DNA from: SHZI01 sp031409515 | GTDB lineage: Bacteria > Pseudomonadota > Gammaproteobacteria > Steroidobacterales > GCA-2729495 | DNA length: 6,432 nt | Direction: 5' to 3' | Assembly (NCBI GenBank): GCA_031409515.1 | Contig: JANNXJ010000041.1 | Coordinates: forward strand, 1 to 6,432 | Part shown: in pieces, positions 1-6,312 of the stretch | How the letters are laid out: the number at the start of each line of letters is the position of its first letter | Position numbering within the stretch: the stretch's first letter is position 1 | Translations under genes and position numbers: made by a program | Notes under the pieces: model-generated | Told to the model about the DNA's origin: nothing | Seen by the model: the letters and a program-made list of their open reading frames with translations, nothing else | The model's database searches: none

Positions 1-26
1 CCTCATTTCGCACTTGCGAAATGAGG
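1..26. repeat. Perfect 12-bp inverted repeat at window edge
   Basis: CCTCATTTCGCA (1-12) and TGCGAAATGAGG (15-26) are exact reverse complements separated by CT, so either strand can fold a very stable hairpin. It lies about 25 bases beyond the stop codon of the SAM hydrolase. The left arm starts at base 1, so the symmetry may continue outside the window; the right flank reads CATGTCCCCATTTT. There is no T-run directly after the stem on the plus strand, and the other side is not visible, so an intrinsic terminator cannot be confirmed. From general knowledge, palindromes of this kind are often dispersed extragenic repeats linked to REP-associated (RAYT) transposases; that link is inference here. 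Confidence 0.75.
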
Positions 27-44
27 CATGTCCCCATTTTCTCA

Positions 45-55
45 GGCGCTCCTAC
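45..55 (-). repeat. Truncated REP-like head (GTAGGAGCGCC)
   Basis: On the minus strand bases 55-45 read GTAGGAGCGCC, identical to the heads of the larger elements at 847-921 and 6309-6390. The stem that follows in those copies (TTTAGGCGCGA) is absent; the sequence instead runs into TGAGAAAATGGGGACATG and the edge palindrome. It therefore looks like a REP fragment cut by, or fused to, another repeat. The TAG inside GTAG is the stop codon of the SAM hydrolase gene. Confidence 0.65.
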
Positions 56-843
56 CGGGTGGCGTTCAGCACGATCACGGGAGCGCCCCGGCCAAGGCCG
101 AGGGACTCTGCAGCGCTGCCTTCTGCCCGCGCGATCTCCAGGACGCCAAACGAGTTGATCAGCGCCAGGAATTCACCCGGCTGCACGTTGCCGTAGGTCT
201 TGCGCAGGGCGAGGCGGTGCCCGGCGGCCAGCACCTCCGGTTTACGGAAGCCCGCCAGCAGTGCGGCATCGATGTTGGTGATCAGATTCCCGAAGTTGTC
301 GATCGCGATCACGGTGCCGCGGATCTCATGGGGCCCGGCCTGGGGCTCCTCCTGCAGGGACGGAATGAGTTCCCCGGCGGGTGGGCCGATGTCCCCTATT
401 GCCAGTCGCCCCGCGGCCAGCTCGGCAGCGAGGGGCGCGAAAATGTCCCGGCCATGGAACGTGTGGCTGGGGCTGGGCCAGCCCTGCTGCTGGCGCCAGG
501 TTTCGCTCAGGCGGTAACAGCGTGCCGGCGCGGTCCCCAGCACCGGCTGCAGCAGGCCGTTGTCCGGTCCCAGGAAAAAATGCCCGTCATGCTCCCCGGC
601 GATGATGCTGCGGGTGGTCCCAACGCCGGGATCGACCACGGCCACGTGCACGGTCCCGGCCGGAAAGTACCGGTAGGAGCGGGCCAGCCAGAACCCGGCT
701 TCGATGGGCCAGTGGACGGGAATATCGTGGGTCAGGTCGACGATCTGCGCGCTGGGGAGCCGGCTCAGGATCGCGCCCTTCAGCACGCCGACAAAGGGCC
801 CCTTCAGGCCAAAGTCGGTGGTGAGTGTGATGACCGATGGCAT
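52..843 (-). CDS. SAM hydroxide adenosyltransferase (DUF62 / SAM hydrolase)
   Basis: This 263-residue cytoplasmic protein belongs to the DUF62 family, which uses water or hydroxide to split S-adenosylmethionine into adenosine and methionine. Visible signatures are TTDFG (8-12), DLTHDIP (36-42), VVDPGVGTTR (69-78), GPDNGLL (92-98), FHGRDIF (129-135), then the C-terminal barrel with IDNFGNLITN (181-190) and INSFG (229-233). The family's Asp-Arg-His triad appears as D71, R78 and H130, with the usual seven-residue Asp-Arg spacing. Length and start (MPSVITLTTDFG) are normal for the family. I see no loop insertion of the kind found in the related fluorinase and chlorinase, so hydrolysis is preferred over halogenation. 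It is the third gene in the direction of the efflux operon, 15 bases after the permease stop. The gap is REP sequence; the nearest Shine-Dalgarno-like string, AAAGG, is 12 bases from ATG, so initiation looks weak. Its TAG stop lies in another REP head. Confidence 0.93.
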   Translation of the reverse strand: MPSVITLTTDFGLKGPFVGVLKGAILSRLPSAQIVDLTHDIPVHWPIEAGFWLARSYRYFPAGTVHVAVVDPGVGTTRSIIAGEHDGHFFLGPDNGLLQPVLGTAPARCYRLSETWRQQQGWPSPSHTFHGRDIFAPLAAELAAGRLAIGDIGPPAGELIPSLQEEPQAGPHEIRGTVIAIDNFGNLITNIDAALLAGFRKPEVLAAGHRLALRKTYGNVQPGEFLALINSFGVLEIARAEGSAAESLGLGRGAPVIVLNATR

Positions 844-846
844 GTC

Positions 847-921
847 GTAGGAGCGCCTTTAGGCGCGATTCTTATCGATCGCGCCTAGATCCGCAGGAAT
901 CGCGCCTAAAGGCGCTCCTAC
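847..921. repeat. REP-like inverted pair (BIME-like) with perfect 25-bp arms
   Basis: Bases 847-871 and 897-921 are perfect 25-base reverse complements around a 25-base centre (872-896). Each arm opens with GTAGGAGCGCC and contains its own small stem, GCGCC-TTTA-GGCGC, the standard REP design of a tetranucleotide head plus hairpin. An alternative hairpin is possible between GGCGCGAT (862-869) and ATCGCGCC (878-885). On the minus strand the centre carries GCGCGATCGATAA, also found in the element after mobB. The element covers the end of the RND gene and the gap before the SAM hydrolase. In mRNA it could protect the upstream pump message from 3' exonucleases or reduce downstream expression; both are known REP effects but are not shown here. 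Confidence 0.9.
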
Positions 922-3900
922 GCGCCGCGCCGCGAACCAGCTGCCCAGCCGTGCTTCGATCATCAGGATGCTCGGCGTGAGGATGAGGGTGAGGATCGAG
1001 GCGAAAATCAGGCCGCCGATGATCACGGTGGCCATTTCCGCCCACCACTGGCCGCTGGGCCCGCCGAAGTACACCTTGCGCTCGAGGATATCGATGTTGA
1101 GTTTCAGCGCCATCGGCAGGAGGCCCAGGATCATGACGACCTTGGTCAGCAGAACCGGCCGCAGCCGCTGTGCGCAGGTGCGCAGGATGGCTTCCCGGGC
1201 CGCCATCCCGGCATCCCGCAGCTTGTTGAAGGTGTCGATCAGCACGATGTTGTTGTTCACGATGATGCCCGCGAGGGCGATCGTGCCGATGCCGCAGTTC
1301 ACCAGGCTGAAGGGCCTGCCCGTCACCAGGAGGCCGAGCAGCACGCCACCCGTGGAAAAGGCCACCGCCGTCAGCACCAGCAGCGGCTGGAAGAGGCTGT
1401 TGAACTCGGCCACCAGAATCAGGGCAATGAGGCCGAGGCCCACGAGGAAGGCCTTGCCCAGGAACGCCGCCGTCTCCTGCTGGTCCCTCGCGCCGCCCTT
1501 GAAGCGCAGTTGCACTTCCGGATCCAGACCGAGGGTGGGCAGGGCGGCCCTGACCTGATCAAGGACGGGTTCGATGAGCACGCCCTTTTCCAGGTCAGCC
1601 TGAACCAGCATCGTCCGGCGCATGTCGGTCCGCATGATGGTGCGGGTGGCCTCGGCGGGCTTGCGGGAGACAAAACTGCCCATGGGCACGTTGCCGGATT
1701 TCGTGGGGATGCGCAGGGCAGCCAGCTTGTCCAGGCTCCGGTCGTCGGAGGGGAAGCGGACGCGGATATCGATTTCCTCGTCGGAGTCGTCGGGGCGGTA
1801 CGTGCCCAGCTTGATGCCGTTGGTGACCAGCTGAATGATGTTACCCACCAGGGACACGTCCGCACCAAATTTGGCAGCCTGGGCGCGATCAACCTCCATG
1901 CGCCACTCGATGCCGGGCAGGGGCCGGGTGTCTTCGGCGTTGATCACGCCGGGAATCGTGGCGACGAATTCCCGCAGCTTGTTGACGGCGTCCCGCAGGG
2001 CATCCAGCGACTGGGCCGACGCTTCGATGTTCAGGGGCTTGCCCTGAATGGGTCCGTCCTGGGGCAGCCGGGGCTCGATAACGATGCCGGCGATGCCCGC
2101 GGTGCGCTCGCGGATCTCGCCAATGATCTGGGCCACCGGCCGCCGCTCCCGCCAGTTGTCGAAGTTCAGGCTGATCGAGCCGATCTGGTCCGGGGCGGTT
2201 CCCTTGTTCCCGGCGCCGGAGGTCACGTAGACGTTCTTGATGCCCGCGACGCCGTAGACCCGCTCCTCCACGCTGCGCACCAGCCGGTCCTTCTCCTGGG
2301 TGGACAAGTCACCCCGGGCCCGGATATCGACGCTGCCCTGCTCCGGATCCACGTTCGGGAACAGCGTAATGCCCCGGCCCAGTGACCCGTAGGTCACGAA
2401 CACGGCGACCAGCAGTGCCGTAACTCCGCCCGCTGTCATGAAGGGCCGGTTGATGGCGGCGGTCACGACCCGCAGGTAGCGGCCGGTCCAGCCGCTGATC
2501 CTGCCCAGGTCTCCGCTTTCGGCGAGGCCCAGCTGCTCCCGCGCCTCCGGCGTGAGGTGCCCGCTGCGGCCAAAAATGGCGCCGAGGGCGGGGACGACGA
2601 ACATCGCGATCACGAGGGAAGCGGCCAGCGTGTAGATCAGCACAATCGGCATGTAGCGGAGAAAGCTGCCGATGATGCCCGGCCAGAAGACCAGCGGCAG
2701 GAACGCGACGATGGTGGCGGCAATGGACGCGAAGATCGGCCAGGCCATGCGCTTGGCCGCCTCGGCGTAGGCAACCCGGCGATCCAGACCCTCGGCCATC
2801 CGCCGGTCGGCGAGCTCCACCACCACGATGGCCCCGTCCACCACCAGGCCCACGGACATGATCAGGCCGAAGAACACCACCAGGTTCATGGTCATCCCGG
2901 TGACTGCCAGCAACACAAAGGCGGCGGCAAAGGAGCCGGGAATCGAGATGCCCGCGAGGAGGGCGTTTTGCAGGCCGAGGATGCCGATCAGGCAGATCAC
3001 GACCAGCAACACTGCGATGACCACGTCGTTGACCAGCTGGTTGATGTCCTCGCGAACCCGCACCGACTTGTCCCGGCTGTAGGTGACGGAGATGCCGGGC
3101 GGCCAGCTCTCCTGGACTTCGGCCACGGCGATCTTCACGGCATCGACCGTTCGGAGGATGTTGGAGCCGTTGCGCTGGACGACCCGGATGCCCACCGCCG
3201 GTTCGCCATTCAGGCGGGCGTAGCTCTCCGGGTCCTTGAAGGTGCGGCGGACTTCCGCGATGTCCCGGAAGTGCACGACCCGTTCACCGTCCACCTTGAT
3301 CGGCAGCGACAGCACGTCTTCCGGGGACTCGATCACGCCCGGCACCTTGACTGCGAAGCGGCCCTGGTCCGACTGCATGGACCCGGCCGCGACCAGCCGG
3401 TTGTTGCGCTGGACAAAATTCAGGACATCCGCCGGCGAGAGGCCATAGCTCTCGAGGTTGAGCGGGTTGACAACGATCTCGAGAATTTCCTTGCGGATAC
3501 CCACCATGTTGACTTCAAGCACGCCGTCTATGGACTGGAGGCGGTCCTGCAGGGTGGTCGCAATGGTGTTCATCGTGCGTTCCGGGACACTGCCTCCCAG
3601 GTTGATCACCAGCATGGGATCGAACCGGGAGAACTTCACCTCGTTCACCGTGGGCTCGCGGGCGTCCTCGGGCAGTTCCGCCCTGGCCTGGTCGACCCGC
3701 TCCCGCACGTCGGTCAGCGCCTGGTCCACGTCGACCTCCGGCCCGAACTCCAGCGTGACTGAAGCCCGGTTCTCGGTTGCCGAGGAGACCATCTCCTTCA
3801 GCCCCTCGATATTGCGCAGCTGCTGCTCCAGGGGGCGCACGAGCAGTCGCTCGGCGTCTTCGGCGGCCACGCCGTCCAGCAGGACCTCGACACTGATGTA

Positions 3901-4032
3901 GGGGAAGTCCACATCGGGCTGGGCTTCCTTCGGCAGGCCCCGATAGGCACTGGCGCCGGCGAAGAGCAGCACAGCCAGGGCCACGAGCACGGCCCGGCTC
4001 CGACTGACGCAGAGATCAATAAGGGCGTTCAT
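859..4032 (-). CDS. RND efflux permease, AcrB/HAE type
   Basis: This 1057-residue inner-membrane pump is the proton-driven, substrate-binding part of a tripartite exporter; the substrate cannot be told from sequence. The architecture is the usual duplicated one: TM1 (about 13-30), a large periplasmic porter/docking loop (about 31-335), TM2-TM6 (about 336-485), TM7 (about 532-550), a second periplasmic loop (about 555-855) and TM8-TM12 (about 858-1025). TM4 carries VGLVVDGAIVVVE (394-406): the first proton-relay Asp is D399, but the second Asp of AcrB is G400. TM10 has IIVNNNIVLID (923-933), with Asn where AcrB has the relay Lys; NN at this site occurs in other RND branches. RLRPVLLT (956-963) in TM11 is retained. 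The ATG overlaps the adaptor stop (ATGA) and has no clear Shine-Dalgarno, implying translational coupling. The last 20 residues (1038-1057, VGAPLGAI to DKNRA) are encoded by the REP element. Not CzcA/CusA type: the extra upstream Asp of that group is missing. Confidence 0.95.
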   Translation of the reverse strand: MNALIDLCVSRSRAVLVALAVLLFAGASAYRGLPKEAQPDVDFPYISVEVLLDGVAAEDAERLLVRPLEQQLRNIEGLKEMVSSATENRASVTLEFGPEVDVDQALTDVRERVDQARAELPEDAREPTVNEVKFSRFDPMLVINLGGSVPERTMNTIATTLQDRLQSIDGVLEVNMVGIRKEILEIVVNPLNLESYGLSPADVLNFVQRNNRLVAAGSMQSDQGRFAVKVPGVIESPEDVLSLPIKVDGERVVHFRDIAEVRRTFKDPESYARLNGEPAVGIRVVQRNGSNILRTVDAVKIAVAEVQESWPPGISVTYSRDKSVRVREDINQLVNDVVIAVLLVVICLIGILGLQNALLAGISIPGSFAAAFVLLAVTGMTMNLVVFFGLIMSVGLVVDGAIVVVELADRRMAEGLDRRVAYAEAAKRMAWPIFASIAATIVAFLPLVFWPGIIGSFLRYMPIVLIYTLAASLVIAMFVVPALGAIFGRSGHLTPEAREQLGLAESGDLGRISGWTGRYLRVVTAAINRPFMTAGGVTALLVAVFVTYGSLGRGITLFPNVDPEQGSVDIRARGDLSTQEKDRLVRSVEERVYGVAGIKNVYVTSGAGNKGTAPDQIGSISLNFDNWRERRPVAQIIGEIRERTAGIAGIVIEPRLPQDGPIQGKPLNIEASAQSLDALRDAVNKLREFVATIPGVINAEDTRPLPGIEWRMEVDRAQAAKFGADVSLVGNIIQLVTNGIKLGTYRPDDSDEEIDIRVRFPSDDRSLDKLAALRIPTKSGNVPMGSFVSRKPAEATRTIMRTDMRRTMLVQADLEKGVLIEPVLDQVRAALPTLGLDPEVQLRFKGGARDQQETAAFLGKAFLVGLGLIALILVAEFNSLFQPLLVLTAVAFSTGGVLLGLLVTGRPFSLVNCGIGTIALAGIIVNNNIVLIDTFNKLRDAGMAAREAILRTCAQRLRPVLLTKVVMILGLLPMALKLNIDILERKVYFGGPSGQWWAEMATVIIGGLIFASILTLILTPSILMIEARLGSWFAARRVGAPLGAIPADLGAIDKNRA

Positions 4033-5183
4033 TGCCCGGCGTCTGCCCGGGGCATGGTGGTCCTGGTGACCGACTGACCCGCGGCCAGTGCAGTTTCGGC
4101 CGTGGCCTCTATGGCCTGCACCGGCTGGCCCGCAGAGACGTAGCCCTGGCCTACCACGATGATGCTGGCGCTCTCCGGCAGGCCGGTGACCCAGACGCCG
4201 TTGGCCTCCGAGCGGGCAATCTGTACCCGGTGGAATTCGACCTGATTGTTGGCGTCCACCGTCTTGACGCCCAGTTCACCGCCCGCATCCAGGGTGAGGA
4301 GTGAGGGGGCCAGTCGATAGGCCAGCACCTCACCACCCGGAATCCGCATTTCCGCGGTGACGCCGGCAGGCAGCTTGCCGCCCGGGTTGGGAATCTCGAG
4401 CTCCACGGTGAAGGTGCGGGTGGATTCTTCGGCCACGGGCGCCAGGTAGCGGATCCTGCCCTTGACGTTCTGCCCGGTGACCAGTGCCGCGGTGGCCGTC
4501 CCGCCGACGCTGACGAAGCCGGCATCCTGCTCGGCGATGCTGCCCGTAACGATCAGGCGCGTGTTGTCCACGAAGGTGGCCACCGGGTCCCCCGGCCGGA
4601 CGAAGTCGCCCACTTCCACGGCGCGTTCCTGGACGGTCCCGTCGAAGGGTGCCCGCACCGTCATGTAATCAAGGTCCAGCTCGGCCCGGAGGAGCTCTGC
4701 CCGCGCGCCTTCAAGTTTGGCCCGGGTCTCGGCGAGCTGGGTGTCAGACACATAGCCCTGGGGCTTCAGTGCCTGCTGGCCCTCCCAGGCGGACTGGTAC
4801 TCGCTGACACTGGCCCGGGCCTGTTCGAGGCGACCCTGCCGGTCCCGGAGGTCGAGCTGCAGCAAGGTCTGGCCAGCCCTGGCGGGCTCGCCGCGACTGA
4901 TGCCGACCGCCGACACCCGACCGCTGGTCTCTGCCTTGATCTGCACGGTGCGTGCCGGAGCGGTGCGGCCATAGACGCTGATCGTCCGGGTGACGGACTC
5001 AGCCTGCTGCGCCCGGATCTGGACCCGCGCCACCAGAGTGGGCGCCGGCGTGGAGCCCTGCGTGCCCGCGGCGCCCGGGCTTTCGCGCCGGAGTGCTCCG
5101 GAAGCCAGCCAGAGCAGCACGAGCAGCGTGAGGCCCGCGGCGAGTGTCCAGGGGCGGCGGGTCAGGGTCTCGATGGGGCGCAT
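4029..5183 (-). CDS. RND periplasmic adaptor (membrane-fusion protein, HlyD/AcrA family)
   Basis: This 384-residue protein links the RND permease to an outer-membrane channel. An N-terminal membrane segment (about 12-28) follows a positive start (MRPIETLTRRPW). No lipobox Cys is seen, so it is probably anchored by an uncleaved helix. Then come half a lipoyl/barrel-sandwich domain (about 78-110, with IKAETSGRVSAVGISRGEPARAG in the usual fold order), a short alpha-helical hairpin (about 112-170), the second half-motif VRAPFDGTVQERAVEVGDFV (176-195), a beta-barrel (about 208-285) and a membrane-proximal domain (about 288-360). The ATG at 5183 is chosen because AAAGGA lies six bases upstream and the signal anchor begins at once; an in-frame GTG at 5282 would add 33 residues with no family-like content and would run over the operator-like repeats. 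The stop overlaps the permease ATG. No outer-membrane factor gene lies in the window, so the pump probably shares a TolC-like channel encoded elsewhere. Confidence 0.93.
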   Translation of the reverse strand: MRPIETLTRRPWTLAAGLTLLVLLWLASGALRRESPGAAGTQGSTPAPTLVARVQIRAQQAESVTRTISVYGRTAPARTVQIKAETSGRVSAVGISRGEPARAGQTLLQLDLRDRQGRLEQARASVSEYQSAWEGQQALKPQGYVSDTQLAETRAKLEGARAELLRAELDLDYMTVRAPFDGTVQERAVEVGDFVRPGDPVATFVDNTRLIVTGSIAEQDAGFVSVGGTATAALVTGQNVKGRIRYLAPVAEESTRTFTVELEIPNPGGKLPAGVTAEMRIPGGEVLAYRLAPSLLTLDAGGELGVKTVDANNQVEFHRVQIARSEANGVWVTGLPESASIIVVGQGYVSAGQPVQAIEATAETALAAGQSVTRTTMPRADAGQ

Positions 5184-5256
5184 GCAGAGTCCTTTGATTT
5201 CAGTAGAGATAGTAACCCGGCCTCGACGCCTGGACTGCTGGCCTGCGGCGTCCCCG

Positions 5257-5273
5257 TTGTAACTTTTTGTAAC
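5257..5273. promoter_or_regulatory. TTGTAAC direct repeat, candidate activator/repressor site
   Basis: TTGTAAC occurs at 5257-5263 and again at 5267-5273, separated by TTT, giving an exact ten-base period (one helical turn). Tandem half-sites with this spacing are typical of winged-helix response regulators, for instance the GTAAA-N5-GTAAA box of CpxR; here the core is GTAAC-N5-GTAAC. It is an AT-rich island in a GC-rich gap between two divergent genes, about 75 bases upstream of the adaptor ATG and 125 bases upstream of the HiPIP start. Which gene it controls, and the regulator, are unknown. I found no convincing sigma-70 hexamers at normal spacing for the adaptor. Confidence 0.4.
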
Positions 5274-5278
5274 CGCAG

Positions 5279-5293
5279 TCACCCGCTGGGTGA
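5279..5293. promoter_or_regulatory. TCACCC-N3-GGGTGA palindrome, candidate operator
   Basis: TCACCCGCTGGGTGA is a perfect six-base inverted repeat with a three-base centre, five bases from the TTGTAAC pair. A further GGGTGA lies at 5327-5332. A dimeric repressor or activator could bind here, or the two elements together could form one composite control region for the divergent pump and HiPIP genes. No regulator gene is adjacent, so assignment is open, and a six-base arm in GC-rich DNA can arise by chance. Confidence 0.3.
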
Positions 5294-5386
5294 GGCCGTA
5301 GGTACTTCTTCAGGTGCGATACAGGTGGGTGATTGCTAGACTTCCGCCGTCTGTTTCCCCCTCAATCCGACCGAGTCACTGACATT

Positions 5387-5391
5387 AAGGA
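5387..5391 (+). promoter_or_regulatory. Shine-Dalgarno for HiPIP gene
   Basis: AAGGA lies seven bases before the GTG at 5399. It fixes that GTG as the start in preference to the in-frame TTG at 5333, which has no such site and would put 22 residues before the Tat signal. Confidence 0.75.
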
Positions 5392-5398
5392 ATTGCGC

Positions 5399-5770
5399 GT
5401 GAACAAGCCCGAAGTTAGCCGGCGTCGCTTTCTTGCCCAGGTTGCCCTGGCCGTCCCTGCCGGCGCCGTGCTGCTGGATGCTGTCGTCACCAATCAGGCC
5501 TCGGCCCAGGCTGCCGCCCCGGCTGCTCCTGCCAAGTTGCCCAAGCTTGAAGAGTCCGATCCCTCCGCCAAGGCTCTCGGCTACGTGGACAACATCGCCA
5601 AAGTTGACCGCAAGAGCCCGCAGGCGGCGCGCTTCGCCCCCGGCCAGGAGTGCGATAGGTGCTCCCAGCTCCAGGGCAAGGTGGGCGATGCTTACCGGCC
5701 CTGCGCGATCTTCCCCGGCAAGCTGGTGGCTGCCAAAGGCTGGTGCAGTGTCTGGGCACCGATCGCCTGA
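5399..5770 (+). CDS. High-potential iron-sulfur protein (HiPIP), Tat-exported
   Basis: This 123-residue precursor gives a small periplasmic one-electron carrier holding a [4Fe-4S] cluster. HiPIPs typically link the cytochrome bc1 complex to photosynthetic reaction centres or to terminal oxidases. The N-terminus has a twin-arginine motif, SRRRFL (7-12), a hydrophobic stretch rich in Ala/Val/Leu and a likely cleavage site after ASA (residue 36), followed by an Ala/Pro-rich linker. The four cluster ligands are C85, C88, C102 and C116 (C-x2-C-x13-C-x13-C), with the family hallmarks FPGKL after the third Cys and GWCSVW around the fourth. Export by Tat fits cluster insertion in the cytoplasm before transport. 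GTG is the start, with AAGGA seven bases upstream. mobB follows about 20 bases after the TGA, so the two are probably co-transcribed. No photosynthesis genes are visible, so a respiratory role is equally possible. Confidence 0.95.
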   Translation: MNKPEVSRRRFLAQVALAVPAGAVLLDAVVTNQASAQAAAPAAPAKLPKLEESDPSAKALGYVDNIAKVDRKSPQAARFAPGQECDRCSQLQGKVGDAYRPCAIFPGKLVAAKGWCSVWAPIA

Positions 5771-5790
5771 CGATTGCCCTGACGATTGCC
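5766..5790 (+). repeat. Two tandem copies of CTGACGATTGCC at the HiPIP-mobB junction
   Basis: CTGACGATTGCC stands at 5767-5778 and is repeated exactly at 5779-5790; one further C at 5766 also matches the period. The first copy contains the TGA stop of the HiPIP gene, and the second ends right before the TTG proposed as the mobB start. In the mobB frame the pair reads LTIALTIA. It looks like a recent short duplication that lengthened the spacer by 12 bases without breaking any frame. Confidence 0.85.
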
Positions 5791-6312
5791 TTGGCCCAGC
5801 CGCCCGCCTTCGGCATTGCCGGGTATAAGAACTCGGGCAAGACTACGCTGATCGTGGCGCTGCTGCAGGAACTGTCGTCCCGGGGGTGGCGCGTGGGGAC
5901 CATCAAGCACGCGCACCACGACTTCGACATCGACCACCCGGGCAAGGACAGCTATCTGCACAGGACCGCCGGCGCCACGGAAGTCATCGTGGCGTCGGCG
6001 CGCCGTGTCGCCCACATCCGCGAACTCGGCGACCAGAACCCGCCCGGACTTGACGAACTCATCGCCCGCCTCGTGAGTGTGGATCTCGTGCTGGTGGAAG
6101 GCTGGAAGTCCGGCGCTCACCCCCGCCTGGAGCTCCGCCGCGCCGGGGCACCGGCGCCGGCCATTGCCAGTGGCGGGTCAGGGGTGCGGGCGATCGTCAG
6201 TGATACCCCATTGCCCGGCGAAGCGCTCCCCGTCCTGGCGCGGGACAACGTGCCCCGCATCGCGGACTTCATCCTTGAAGCGGTGGGCCTGCCGGCCCGC
6301 CGCGCCGGGTAG
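5791..6312 (+). CDS. mobB: Molybdopterin-guanine dinucleotide biosynthesis adaptor MobB
   Basis: MobB is a cytoplasmic P-loop GTP-binding protein that assists MobA in attaching GMP to molybdenum cofactor, giving the MGD cofactor of DMSO-reductase-family enzymes (nitrate reductases, formate dehydrogenases and others). With the TTG start it has 173 residues, close to the 170-175 of E. coli MobB. Motifs are Walker A GYKNSGKT (11-18), IKHAHHDFDIDHPGKDSY (38-55), the Walker-B-like LVLVEGWK (99-106) and SDTPL (137-141). The start is uncertain: TTG at 5791 places the P-loop at the normal distance but has no Shine-Dalgarno, so coupling to HiPIP translation is likely; GTG at 5743, behind AAAGG, would give 189 residues and overlap the HiPIP gene by 28 bases. 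MobA, MoeA and Moa genes are not in the window. The TAG stop is supplied by the REP-like head that begins at 6309. Confidence 0.92.
   Translation: MAQPPAFGIAGYKNSGKTTLIVALLQELSSRGWRVGTIKHAHHDFDIDHPGKDSYLHRTAGATEVIVASARRVAHIRELGDQNPPGLDELIARLVSVDLVLVEGWKSGAHPRLELRRAGAPAPAIASGGSGVRAIVSDTPLPGEALPVLARDNVPRIADFILEAVGLPARRAG

Noticed and set aside
52..843. Fluorinase/chlorinase rather than SAM hydrolase
   Set aside because: It has the Asp-Arg-His triad of the hydroxide-using family, and I see no added loop typical of the fluorinase.
28..888. Long plus-strand open frame of 286 codons opposite the SAM hydrolase
   Set aside because: It is the antisense shadow of a well-conserved gene, with low-complexity Gly/Pro/Arg-rich composition and no recognisable motif.
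847..921. CRISPR array or simple rho-independent terminator
   Set aside because: There are no regularly spaced direct repeats with unique spacers, and the hairpin lacks a following T-run on either strand; the GTAG head and reuse elsewhere fit a REP pair.
2557..3762. Plus-strand open frame of 401 codons opposite the RND permease
   Set aside because: Its His/Asp/Gln/Gly-rich translation mirrors hydrophobic codons on the other strand; the RND gene explains the region fully. The same applies to 1510-2385.
5184..5282. Longer adaptor starting at GTG 5282
   Set aside because: It adds 33 residues ahead of the membrane anchor, crosses the operator-like repeats, and lacks the strong AAAGGA site seen before the ATG at 5183.
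5337..5342. TAGACT with upstream TG as an extended -10 for the HiPIP gene
   Set aside because: It matches only 4 of 6 bases and has no acceptable -35 at 16-18 bases; it is too weak to list as a promoter.
5333..5398. HiPIP start at TTG 5333
   Set aside because: It would place 22 extra residues before the Tat motif; the GTG at 5399 has a well-placed AAGGA.
5659..5790. mobB start at ATG 5659, inside the HiPIP gene
   Set aside because: It overlaps the conserved Cys-rich end of HiPIP by over 110 bases and adds 44 residues unlike any MobB N-terminus.
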